Of a DNA stretch of 5,342 nucleotides, positions 1 through 5,342 are shown piece by piece. Position 1 is the stretch's first letter; the number at the start of each line of letters is the position of its first letter. Made by a program: the position numbers and the translations under genes. The notes under the pieces were generated by a model that was not told the DNA's origin, searched no databases, and was given only the letters and a program-made list of their open reading frames with translations. The stretch covers positions 1-5,342 of the forward strand of contig DAOUVH010000101.1 in the NCBI GenBank assembly GCA_030667725.1, in the 5' to 3' direction. The stretch comes from Candidatus Cloacimonadota bacterium (GTDB taxonomy: Bacteria > Cloacimonadota > Cloacimonadia > Cloacimonadales > TCS61).

Positions 1-1022
1 ACTGCCAAGATCATGCCTACCGGACCCCAGACCCAGTACCAGAATATCAAAGAAATAAGCACAATGAGCGGTGATAACTTCAATCCTGTTCCCATAACTT
101 TTGGTTCGATAATATTTCCCATGATCATTTGAGTAGAAATTAGAGAAACTGAGATCGCAATAAGCTGCCAACTAAAACCGTATTGGATAAAACAGATTAC
201 GATTGGAAAAGCTGAGGCAAATATCGATCCGATATTAGGAATATAATTTAATATAAATATCAACAATCCAGACATAACAACAAAATCAATGCCGAATATT
301 GCGATGAAGAACATACTGATAAATCCTGTTACCAAACTGATAAGAGTTTTATTTACTACATAGGTTTTTATTTGCTTTTCAATATCATTTAATACGCTTC
401 CAAAATGATCTGCTTCATCTTCAGTTACTACCTTTCCAACACTTTTAAACATTTTGGTTCTTTCCAATATAATAAAGATCATGAATGCAACTGTGAGTAA
501 AAGTTTGATAAAAAAATCTATAAAGTTACCCATTGTACCGGAAACGATTTTTGAAAGTGATAGTTTATCTGCCATTTGCAGCCAATTAACTTTGTTCTGT
601 AAATAGAATGTAACTTGTTCCATTGGAATCTCTAATGTGGTGATCACACCCGAGATCATTGTCGTGAGCTGCTTCTCATATTTCGGGAAATCCGTAACAA
701 AAGAAGAAACACTTGTGTAAACAATCGTTCCTAAAACTGTAAATAAGATAAGGATTATAATTACAATTACTAAGATATTCACAATAATTGGAATCTTCTT
801 GCTGTATAAAAAACGGTTCAACGGCTGGAACATAAATGATAGGAAGATCGCGAATGTAAGTGGAATAAATATTGTTTTCAACTCTCGAAGAAAAATTACG
901 ATGATCGCAAGTGCAATAATTCCAAGGAAAAATTTTATTGTATTGAACTCTCTAGAGGTATTATCTCTATCTTTTTTTTCTTTCATTAAACTATCGGTAA
1001 TTATTTTGTTAATCGTATTCAT
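1..1022 (-). CDS. AI-2E family transporter (PerM/TqsA-like permease), C-terminus cut by window edge
   Basis: Polytopic inner-membrane protein of the AI-2E transporter family. Characterised members export autoinducer-2 (TqsA) or act as sodium/proton antiporters, so the substrate here is not predictable. About 340 residues are visible, close to full family length, so roughly the last 10-40 are missing. Hydrophobic segments lie near residues 31-46, 50-66, 77-103, 167-187, 225-280 and 286-300. The central stretch of about 105-165 is the amphipathic linker usual in the family. Diagnostic motifs are NYIPNIGSIFA (259-269) and, near the end, IEPKVMG (305-311), LSPLIVL (316-322) and WGPVGMILA (332-340), which match the conserved C-terminal signature. 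The ATG at 1020-1022 is chosen because an in-frame stop lies 18 bases upstream. A GAAGG-type site sits about 13 bases upstream, rather far. A second ATG at 984-986 has no ribosome binding site. Family assignment is firm, function is not. Confidence 0.93.
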   Translation of the reverse strand, partial: MNTINKIITDSLMKEKKDRDNTSREFNTIKFFLGIIALAIIVIFLRELKTIFIPLTFAIFLSFMFQPLNRFLYSKKIPIIVNILVIVIIILILFTVLGTIVYTSVSSFVTDFPKYEKQLTTMISGVITTLEIPMEQVTFYLQNKVNWLQMADKLSLSKIVSGTMGNFIDFFIKLLLTVAFMIFIILERTKMFKSVGKVVTEDEADHFGSVLNDIEKQIKTYVVNKTLISLVTGFISMFFIAIFGIDFVVMSGLLIFILNYIPNIGSIFASAFPIVICFIQYGFSWQLIAISVSLISTQMIMGNIIEPKVMGTGLKLSPLIVLISLIFWYWVWGPVGMILA

Positions 1023-1065
1023 TATATAACCAAGACCTTCTTACTTTTTTCTTTTTCATATGCGA

Positions 1066-1104
1066 TTAATTTACTAAGCCCGTTTCTCTGACAAGAACTT
1101 TCAT
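1066..1104 (-). CDS. Possible 12-codon leader ORF upstream of the transporter gene
   Basis: ATG at 1102-1104 opens a 12-residue reading frame, MKVLVRETGLVN, ending in TAA at 1066-1068. An AGGAAG sequence (1113-1118) lies 8 bases upstream, a better-placed ribosome binding site than the one before the transporter gene. If the frame is shifted by -1 after the ETG codons, reading continues as LSKLIAYEKEKSKKVLVI and stops at a TAA (1022-1024) that overlaps the transporter ATG by one base. This could be a leader peptide, the remnant of a frameshifted small gene coupled to the transporter, or chance in A-rich DNA. No homologue is recognised. Confidence 0.25.
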   Translation of the reverse strand: MKVLVRETGLVN

Positions 1105-1127
1105 ATTTTTCTCTTCCTAAAAGAAAA

Positions 1128-1150
1128 AAAATGAATATAATTTTTCATTT
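1128..1150 (-). terminator. Weak A/T-rich hairpin with U-run after the TPR gene
   Basis: Reading the minus strand, AAATGAA (1144-1150) can pair with TTCATTT (1129-1135) across an 8-base loop, and a run of seven further T residues follows (1124-1130). The hairpin overlaps the stop codon of the TPR gene. The stem has only one G-C pair, so it is a poor terminator by itself, and read-through into the transporter gene is plausible. Confidence 0.25.
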
Positions 1151-2108
1151 ATTGATTTCCCAACTTTTTTAACCTGTTCAATCTTTCAGGATTATTTCTA
1201 ACCAGCCATTCATCTTTTGAAAGCACATCATAAGCCCATGTAAAATTCTTTTTAGCTAATTCTTTTTCTCCTTTAAGTAAGTACAACTCAGCTAATTCTT
1301 CAAAGACATAACCGTCTTCTGGTAGTTTTTTTTCTTCAAGTTCTGATAGAATTTCTTTCTGTAATTTCAATGCCTCATTATATTTCTCCAGTGAACGCAA
1401 GCATCTTCCAACTGTCCATTTTGCAATTCTTGCACCTTTCTCATCTCCTGCATCCATTCTCCAGTCATAACCTTTTTGGAAGTAAATTAGTGTCTTGTCG
1501 AATTCTTTTAGATCATGGAATGTCCAACCGATATTGTTGTAAAGTGGACCCAGCCAACCTTTGCAATTTGTATCGGAAGTCTCTTCAGCAATTTTCAGTG
1601 CTTTTAAACTCCATTCAAGTTGTTTTCCAGGTGGTTCAACTATACCCATCATGTGGGCTGCATCGAGGGTATATATATCAAGATTATTTTCTACACCGAA
1701 TTCATAAGCTTTCAGGAAAATTGGTTTGGATATTTCCCATTCACCAGACGAATTAAATACACGTCCTCTTTCCAGCAGGTATCTGATATTAGCTGTTTTC
1801 ATATTATCGTTCAGCATATTTTTTACAGAATCAAGAGTGGCATGAGCTTGAATAAATTTTCCTTGTAAACCTTGAGTTCTGGCGATCTGAGTGAGAAGTT
1901 CAGCATGATACTCTGCATCATAAGAACTTTCGGAAGAATCCTTTAGCCCTTCTAATATTTCTGTAAAAACAATTTCTGTTGAATCGGGATGTTGGTAATC
2001 CCACATCGCATCAAAATTGGGTAACGGATTTATACCGACTTCAGAATTTTTATCAACATTGCACCCAAATAATGTAAATATAATTAAAATATAAAACAAG
2101 TTTCTCAT
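1149..2108 (-). CDS. Tetratricopeptide repeat (TPR) lipoprotein
   Basis: Predicted lipid-anchored TPR protein of 319 residues. The start is set at 2108 because AAGGGAG lies 6 bases upstream and the protein then begins with a compact signal peptide. Its lipobox LFGC makes Cys16 the acylation site; an earlier in-frame ATG at 2169-2171 lies inside the upstream terminator hairpin and is rejected. Helix-turn-helix TPR units are visible at about 69-98, 107-140, 186-218, 226-258 and 266-298. Blocks that look conserved are GRVFNSSG (115-122), DAAHMMGIV (149-157), LYNNIGWTFHD (189-199), AKWTVGRCLRSL (229-240), GYVFEELAELYL (267-278) and WLVRNNPERLNRLKKLG (301-317). From memory, similar blocks occur in a TPR family of many bacteria without known function. 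TPRs normally mediate protein-protein contacts; the partner is unknown. It faces the periplasm or the outer-membrane surface. It lies beyond the preceding terminator, so it probably has its own promoter or depends on read-through. Confidence 0.9.
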   Translation of the reverse strand: MRNLFYILIIFTLFGCNVDKNSEVGINPLPNFDAMWDYQHPDSTEIVFTEILEGLKDSSESSYDAEYHAELLTQIARTQGLQGKFIQAHATLDSVKNMLNDNMKTANIRYLLERGRVFNSSGEWEISKPIFLKAYEFGVENNLDIYTLDAAHMMGIVEPPGKQLEWSLKALKIAEETSDTNCKGWLGPLYNNIGWTFHDLKEFDKTLIYFQKGYDWRMDAGDEKGARIAKWTVGRCLRSLEKYNEALKLQKEILSELEEKKLPEDGYVFEELAELYLLKGEKELAKKNFTWAYDVLSKDEWLVRNNPERLNRLKKLGNQ

Positions 2109-2121
2109 AAATTTCTCCCTT
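2109..2121 (-). promoter_or_regulatory. Ribosome binding site that fixes the TPR lipoprotein start
   Basis: On the minus strand AAGGGAG (2115-2121) lies 6 bases before the ATG at 2106-2108. This makes the lipoprotein start at 2108, rather than the longer frame from 2171, which has no such site and would bury the lipobox behind 21 extra residues. Confidence 0.8.
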
Positions 2122-2130
2122 AACTTCTGT

Positions 2131-2159
2131 AAAATTTTGTAATACATAAAAAGTGACAA
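2131..2159 (-). promoter_or_regulatory. Weak promoter candidate for the TPR gene
   Basis: Just past the U-tract of the preceding terminator the minus strand reads TTGTCA (2154-2159), one mismatch from the sigma-70 -35 consensus. Seventeen bases on lies AATTTT (2131-2136), a poor -10. A promoter is expected here because a strong terminator separates the TPR gene from the upstream operon. The match itself is weak in such AT-rich DNA, and the organism's own promoter consensus may differ. Confidence 0.2.
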
Positions 2160-2163
2160 GAAA

Positions 2164-2193
2164 AAAAGCATCCAGCAGATGCTGGATGCTTTT
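2164..2193 (-). terminator. Strong intrinsic terminator after the outer-membrane protein gene
   Basis: A perfect 9-bp stem, GCATCCAGC (2168-2176) with GCTGGATGC (2181-2189), closes on a 4-base loop. Flanking A and T tracts (2164-2167 with 2190-2193) could extend it to 13 bp. In the minus direction it is followed by seven T residues (2161-2167) and lies 17 bases past the stop codon at 2211. It should end the lipoprotein/outer-membrane protein transcript. The plus strand also has a T run after the stem, but only four bases and with no gene reading that way. Confidence 0.9.
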
Positions 2194-2210
2194 AATATTA
2201 AGTGATTTAA

Positions 2211-3950
2211 TTAAAATTTAAGTGTGAAAGAGAGTCTAAGCTGCTTATAGAAATCTGCATTAAGCAGGTCATTTTCATCACCTGGATCACCTAAGAAACC
2301 TAGAAGATCAATTTGAAGGTTATCTGTAGGTCGGAATCCCAAGCCATAATAATAGTTTGTTGAGCTATTAGTGCTGTTAGTTTGTTCACTTGTAGAATCG
2401 TAGGTGTTATCTTCAATATCAATATCAACAGAACCATCTCCATATACTGTTTCTGTAGTAAATGGTGTTGCTTCCTTGACTACTTTAGCATCGTTTATGG
2501 TAGCAAAAGTTGATCTGAAAAAACTTCCACAGCGTAGATCCCATTTATTGTTGTTGGTGAACTTATATTCAATTCCAACCGGTACAGAGAATATAGATGT
2601 GTATTCTTCATAAGTTCGGTCTGCAGTTATTGAGTATGATTCAGTTGTAATATAATCTGCAGCAGTAGCAACTTCATCAAGACGTTCGTAATCAACAATA
2701 TTCACAAAGCTTTCTACAAAGTCGGTTTCTCTATTCAAAATTTGGTAATTGTATGTTAATCCTAACCCAAAATAGACTTTTTCATTGAAAGGATAATTCA
2801 ATTTTCCCATAACTTGGAATTGAGTTGTTTTTTGAGTTCCGTTATCTTTAGTTAAAGTATTCTCAGTGTCAGTTTCAAGATAATCCATAGCGCCGATGCC
2901 CAGACCATCGAAGTACTTTTCTGTATCTGTTTGTGTTACTTCATCCAGATCTGAATAATCGTAAGAGCCCAATGTAATTCCACCACCGATCTTCCAGTAA
3001 CCATCATTTTTTCTTTGAGCAGCTTTTGCAAATGTTTTTCTCATTGAAGAACCAAGAGTAAATGCATTTCCCGGATGTTCGGAGATGTTTTTATTTACAC
3101 TCTCATCAATATTGTAATCCTCAAGATCCGGAATATCAGGATCAAAAAAATCTTCTCTATAATTATCATTAAATTGTACGTCAGAAGAATAATTCTGGTT
3201 CATGAATATAAAATCACCACGTACTTCATATCCTCTGAAATCCGGTAAAAGAATAGAAGCTTGAATATCTATGAATGAATTCAGATAATGATTACTTGCG
3301 TCATCAAATAGGCTTAGAGCATAATTGTCATAATTATCTTCAATAAGCTGATATGTGTAATTCATGTCATAAGTGATGTCTTCATCAGATGAGAATGAGC
3401 TATAATGTAATTTGGCACCAATGACAAAATTGCCTGTATCGTATGTATTATTCAATGTAAATTCAACCTGGTTTATTTCATCATAATCTGATCTTTCTTG
3501 AGATATTTGTTCAAGAATATCGTAAATTCCATCACCATTGATATCAAAATAACCTGTGAATTCAGCATTTAATAAACCATGTCCGAAAACATCATCAAAT
3601 CCATTTAGATCAGAATCGATCTGAACTGGATTTGGTATTTTTGTTTTTTGGAATTCAATAAAAACCGAATTCCAAAAATTTTCAATAAATGGATTTTTTG
3701 TAGAATATCCTATTAAAAAAGTACCATTGCTGTTATTTGCAAGGAACTCTTCATTAGAATTAACCAAATTACTTAAGTTTGTATATAATCTGCTTCCTTC
3801 CACAAATTTCAGTTCGATCGGGTCATTAACAAGATCCAGATCATCATCAATGATTGTGCCCAAAGCTATATTCCTAAAAGAAGATGATTGAGCATTTACC
3901 ATACTGAATATTAAAAGTGTAAGTGCTATTAAAACTAATATTTTTTTCAT
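2211..3950 (-). CDS. Exported protein with outer-membrane beta-barrel features, function unknown
   Basis: 579 residues, no specific family recognised. The N-terminus is a classic Sec signal peptide: MKK, a hydrophobic core to about 17, and likely cleavage after Ala20 (VNA-Q). Two acidic loops follow: D112-x-D-x-N-G-x-x-D120, and D136-x-N-x-D-G-x-x-D144 with Glu147 at EF-hand position 12. Both resemble calcium-binding loops of EF-hand, dockerin or thrombospondin type 3 repeats, with starts 24 residues apart. From about 170 on, alternating polar and aromatic/hydrophobic strands prevail, for example KVYFGLGLTYNYQI (391-404), FSVPVGIEYKF (454-464) and YYYGLGF (533-539). Acidic, Asn/Thr-rich loops separate them, as in a barrel. 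The protein ends LRLSFTLKF, with the terminal Phe favoured by the BAM outer-membrane insertion machinery. AAGGAG (3959-3964) lies 8 bases before the ATG. The gene starts 19 bases after the lipoprotein stop, so the two are very likely co-transcribed. Alternatives to a pore are a surface-exposed adhesin or an assembly protein. Confidence 0.85.
   Translation of the reverse strand: MKKILVLIALTLLIFSMVNAQSSSFRNIALGTIIDDDLDLVNDPIELKFVEGSRLYTNLSNLVNSNEEFLANNSNGTFLIGYSTKNPFIENFWNSVFIEFQKTKIPNPVQIDSDLNGFDDVFGHGLLNAEFTGYFDINGDGIYDILEQISQERSDYDEINQVEFTLNNTYDTGNFVIGAKLHYSSFSSDEDITYDMNYTYQLIEDNYDNYALSLFDDASNHYLNSFIDIQASILLPDFRGYEVRGDFIFMNQNYSSDVQFNDNYREDFFDPDIPDLEDYNIDESVNKNISEHPGNAFTLGSSMRKTFAKAAQRKNDGYWKIGGGITLGSYDYSDLDEVTQTDTEKYFDGLGIGAMDYLETDTENTLTKDNGTQKTTQFQVMGKLNYPFNEKVYFGLGLTYNYQILNRETDFVESFVNIVDYERLDEVATAADYITTESYSITADRTYEEYTSIFSVPVGIEYKFTNNNKWDLRCGSFFRSTFATINDAKVVKEATPFTTETVYGDGSVDIDIEDNTYDSTSEQTNSTNSSTNYYYGLGFRPTDNLQIDLLGFLGDPGDENDLLNADFYKQLRLSFTLKF
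3645..3678 (-). repeat. Perfect 12-bp inverted repeat inside the outer-membrane protein gene
   Basis: TTTTTGGAATTC (3645-3656) and its exact reverse complement GAATTCCAAAAA (3667-3678) flank a 10-base spacer. On the mRNA this gives a 12-bp hairpin over about codons 91-102, just before the first calcium-loop-like motif. It is A/T-heavy, so the fold is only moderately stable, and it may be a by-product of the encoded residues. Confidence 0.6.
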
Positions 3951-3969
3951 TTTTATTACTCCTTACCCG

Positions 3970-4653
3970 TTAATTTACCCAGAAACTGAATTGACCCGTA
4001 AAACTATAGTCATTATCATCCCAATCGACTAAAGTATTGGATTCTTCATCCGTTACAATCCCTTCGATACCACCATCGCCAACTGTATCCCAGCAATAAA
4101 CTGCATAATGTCCTTCCTCCAAACCTACAATTACTGTCTGATTTTCATTTGAATTGCTGAAAGTTTGATCGCTTGGGAAGTAATAGGATGCTGTTGGGTA
4201 GCAATATAAATTCCATGATGCTTCAGCCGGCCAAATGTCAACTGTAACGCTGATAGTTATTGGAATTCCATAACCGTAAAGGTATTCCAGATGATTTGAT
4301 TGTTGAGTATAAGTCGGAGCAATCGTTTCCACATAATAAGTTATTAATGTGCTGTCTTCAAATGCATAAGAATCGTAATACTCAAAATACATGGAGTCAA
4401 TTGTCGCAATTTCTGTAAAAGCTCCGTCCGAGATCTTGCGGTAGATCTTGAATTGACTGTCTGGTGAAGTATTGTCCATCCATTCCACTTTAAGGCTATC
4501 TCCAAATAATTGGACATCGGTAAGAACCGGAGCATGTCCATCAGGGTCATTCATCAATACCTGTTTGATCCCGACTGGATCCTTCTGTGAGCATGCCCAA
4601 AAACTTGAAAGTACAATTACGAATAGAAATAAAATCCAAAATTTGTTTTTCAT
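3970..4653 (-). CDS. Lipoprotein with FN3-like domain and C-terminal beta-rich domain
   Basis: 227-residue predicted lipoprotein. A hydrophobic signal (5-19) leads to a lipobox-like FWAC with Cys21 as acylation site; F at -3 is tolerated but not ideal. Residues 41-125 look like a fibronectin type III domain: PVLTDVQ, SLKVEWMDNT, FKIYRK, FTEIATI and YYVETIAP give the usual strand order. Residues 130-227 form a second domain with the pattern D139-x-W-P-x-E-x-S-W147, then LEEGHY (178-183) and D189-x-x-G-D-G-G195. This resembles a small beta domain found in secreted proteins, where D-x-x-P-x-E-x-x-W and D-x-x-G-D-G recur; that likeness is from memory. The domains suggest binding or scaffolding, with no enzymatic motif. 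AAGGGGG (4659-4665) precedes the ATG by 5 bases. It is the first gene of a probable operon, 19 bases before the outer-membrane protein gene, which suggests the two act together at the outer membrane. Confidence 0.88.
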   Translation of the reverse strand: MKNKFWILFLFVIVLSSFWACSQKDPVGIKQVLMNDPDGHAPVLTDVQLFGDSLKVEWMDNTSPDSQFKIYRKISDGAFTEIATIDSMYFEYYDSYAFEDSTLITYYVETIAPTYTQQSNHLEYLYGYGIPITISVTVDIWPAEASWNLYCYPTASYYFPSDQTFSNSNENQTVIVGLEEGHYAVYCWDTVGDGGIEGIVTDEESNTLVDWDDNDYSFTGQFSFWVN

Positions 4654-4706
4654 TCTTTCCCCCTTCTCTAAATCAATTTTTATTCATTTTATAGCATATC
4701 GACTTA

Positions 4707-4732
4707 ATTATAAGAATTGAATTAATTGTCAA
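4707..4732 (-). promoter_or_regulatory. Candidate promoter for the lipoprotein/outer-membrane protein operon
   Basis: The minus strand carries a perfect TTGACA (4727-4732) and a perfect TATAAT (4707-4712) between the upstream terminator and the lipoprotein start. The spacer is 14 bases, shorter than the usual 16-18, so the two boxes may not work as a pair. A second option is the extended -10 TGCTATAAA (4688-4696), whose -35 at 17-base spacing, TTCTTA, is weak. A promoter somewhere here is very likely given the terminator just upstream; the exact boxes are uncertain. Confidence 0.4.
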
Positions 4733-4775
4733 TAAATTTGACCTCAGTGAAACAATTTACTGAAGTTTATAAAGA

Positions 4776-4803
4776 AAACGGCGGCAGTCAATTGCCGGCG
4801 TTT
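4776..4803 (-). terminator. Intrinsic terminator after the PEPCK-like gene
   Basis: AAACGGCGGCA (4776-4786) pairs with TGCCGGCGTTT (4793-4803) over 11 positions with one central G-G mismatch and a 6-base loop. In the minus direction the stem runs into TTTTCTTT. It begins 23 bases after the stop codon at 4827-4829, the right place to end that transcript and insulate the operon downstream. Confidence 0.75.
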
Positions 4804-4826
4804 ATTTGATTCTGCAATATACTTAT

Positions 4827-5342
4827 TTAGTTAGTGTTGATTTCTAAAACATTTAATAGCTTATTAAGTAATTCTGGTTTTGCCATGAGATCGGAACTTT
4901 TTAGATAGTCTCTTCGTTGTTTGAATCTGCTTTTTAATAGATCTAGATAATTCTGTGGATTATGTCGTTTATTAGGATTATATTTATCATAATATCCGGG
5001 TAGTATTTTTTCAATAGATTCTTTTGTCGGAATCATCGCACCTCGCAAAACTTCCCACTTCTCCCATTTAAGCTGATCTGTAAGTATTGCAGTTTGTAGT
5101 GTAAGGGATGTATTCAGTTTTATATCTTCCAAGTCTGTATCGGATGATTTCCAAAATGAGGCAGAATTATAACAATAACACTCAGCTCCGCTGTTAATAA
5201 CTTCATGGAAAGATTCAACATCTTTCCAAAGTTCATAAACCCGGAACGGATTAGCAAATGGTTCAAATACTAATTTTTTGAGTTCTTATTCCGTAACATT
5301 TTCGGCTCGATTCCTTTTTGTTACAAGAGCTGCTCCCATGGC
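4827..5342 (-). pseudogene. ATP-type phosphoenolpyruvate carboxykinase-like gene, 3' part, interrupted by an in-frame TAA
   Basis: The frame enters from beyond the window as MGAALVTKRNRAENVTE (5337-5287 after one Ala codon). It meets TAA at 5286-5288, then stays open for 152 more residues to TAA at 4827-4829. Aligned by eye and from memory, the downstream part follows the C-terminus of ATP-dependent PEP carboxykinase. FEPFANPF matches the CFGAxF block, SGAECYCYN matches AGAQAYLVN, and IKLNTSLTLQTAIL matches the ISIKDTRAIIDAIL helix. AMIPT matches AIPT, and KILPGYY matches the KILDPRNTY area. The glycine-rich stretch and the adenine-contacting Arg of the E. coli enzyme are not preserved, so this would be a divergent member. 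PEPCK interconverts oxaloacetate and PEP in the cytosol. The 152-residue stretch has no ATG or GTG start. Its only TTG (5130-5132) has no ribosome binding site and lies mid-domain, so a separate gene is unlikely. Replacing TAA by GAA restores one continuous frame. A real nonsense mutation and a sequence error are both possible. Confidence 0.55.

Noticed and set aside
799..1029. Plus-strand 76-codon ORF with a hydrophobic C-terminus
   Set aside because: It lies opposite the start of the AI-2E transporter gene. Its hydrophobic character mirrors the transmembrane codons on the other strand.
1370..1868. Two overlapping plus-strand ORFs of 128 and 82 codons
   Set aside because: They are antisense to the TPR lipoprotein gene, with low-complexity His/Ser/Phe-rich translation, no recognisable motifs and no good ribosome sites. 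They are shadows.
2109..2171. Upstream extension of the TPR lipoprotein to an ATG at 2169-2171
   Set aside because: That start lies within the terminator stem and would put 21 residues before a textbook lipoprotein signal. The start at 2108 has a strong ribosome binding site.
2164..2193. Short direct/inverted GCATCCAGC repeat as a mobile element end or attachment site
   Set aside because: The 4-base loop, flanking T tract and position just after a stop codon are fully explained by an intrinsic terminator. No transposase or second copy is present.
2404..2613. Plus-strand 69-codon ORF
   Set aside because: It is antisense to the well-supported outer-membrane protein gene and has no protein-like features.
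4344..4720. Minus-strand 68-codon and plus-strand 82-codon ORFs
   Set aside because: Both overlap the lipoprotein gene in other frames. The lipoprotein has a signal sequence, FN3-like pattern and ribosome binding site; these have none.
4827..5132. Stand-alone 101-residue protein starting at TTG 5130-5132
   Set aside because: It has no ribosome binding site, and the same frame continues upstream for 51 codons with PEPCK-like sequence. The TTG is an internal Leu codon.

Overview
This is an AT-rich window in which every recognisable gene lies on the minus strand, so transcription runs from high to low coordinates. Three consecutive genes start with export signals: two lipoproteins and one protein with a signal peptide and outer-membrane-like features. 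Together with the low GC and the outer-membrane character, this suggests a Gram-negative bacterium, perhaps of the Fibrobacterota-Chlorobiota-Bacteroidota superphylum or a candidate phylum such as Cloacimonadota. That assignment is an impression from style; no marker gene is present.

Layout in the direction of transcription. (1) 5342-4827 is the 3' part of a gene whose product resembles the C-terminus of ATP-type phosphoenolpyruvate carboxykinase. Its reading frame is broken by one in-frame TAA at 5286-5288, with matching coding sequence on both sides. It ends at a good intrinsic terminator (4776-4803). (2) A promoter-like region (4707-4732) precedes a probable two-gene operon. Its first gene encodes a 227-residue lipoprotein with a fibronectin type III-like domain and a second beta-rich domain (3970-4653). 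After a 19-base gap comes a 579-residue exported protein with outer-membrane beta-barrel features and two acidic calcium-loop-like motifs (2211-3950). A strong hairpin terminator (2164-2193) closes this unit. (3) A 319-residue TPR lipoprotein (1149-2108) starts 55 bases beyond that hairpin. (4) The AI-2E family transporter (1-1022) follows and runs off the window edge. The leader between these last two genes holds a 12-codon ORF with a good ribosome binding site.

The central operon reads as an undescribed cell-envelope module: a lipid-anchored FN3 protein paired with an outer-membrane protein. No substrate can be named from sequence alone. The TPR lipoprotein may be an independent envelope scaffold protein, and the AI-2E transporter an inner-membrane permease. 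There is no sign of a mobile element, CRISPR array, tRNA or rRNA. No gene-free stretch exceeds 300 bases.
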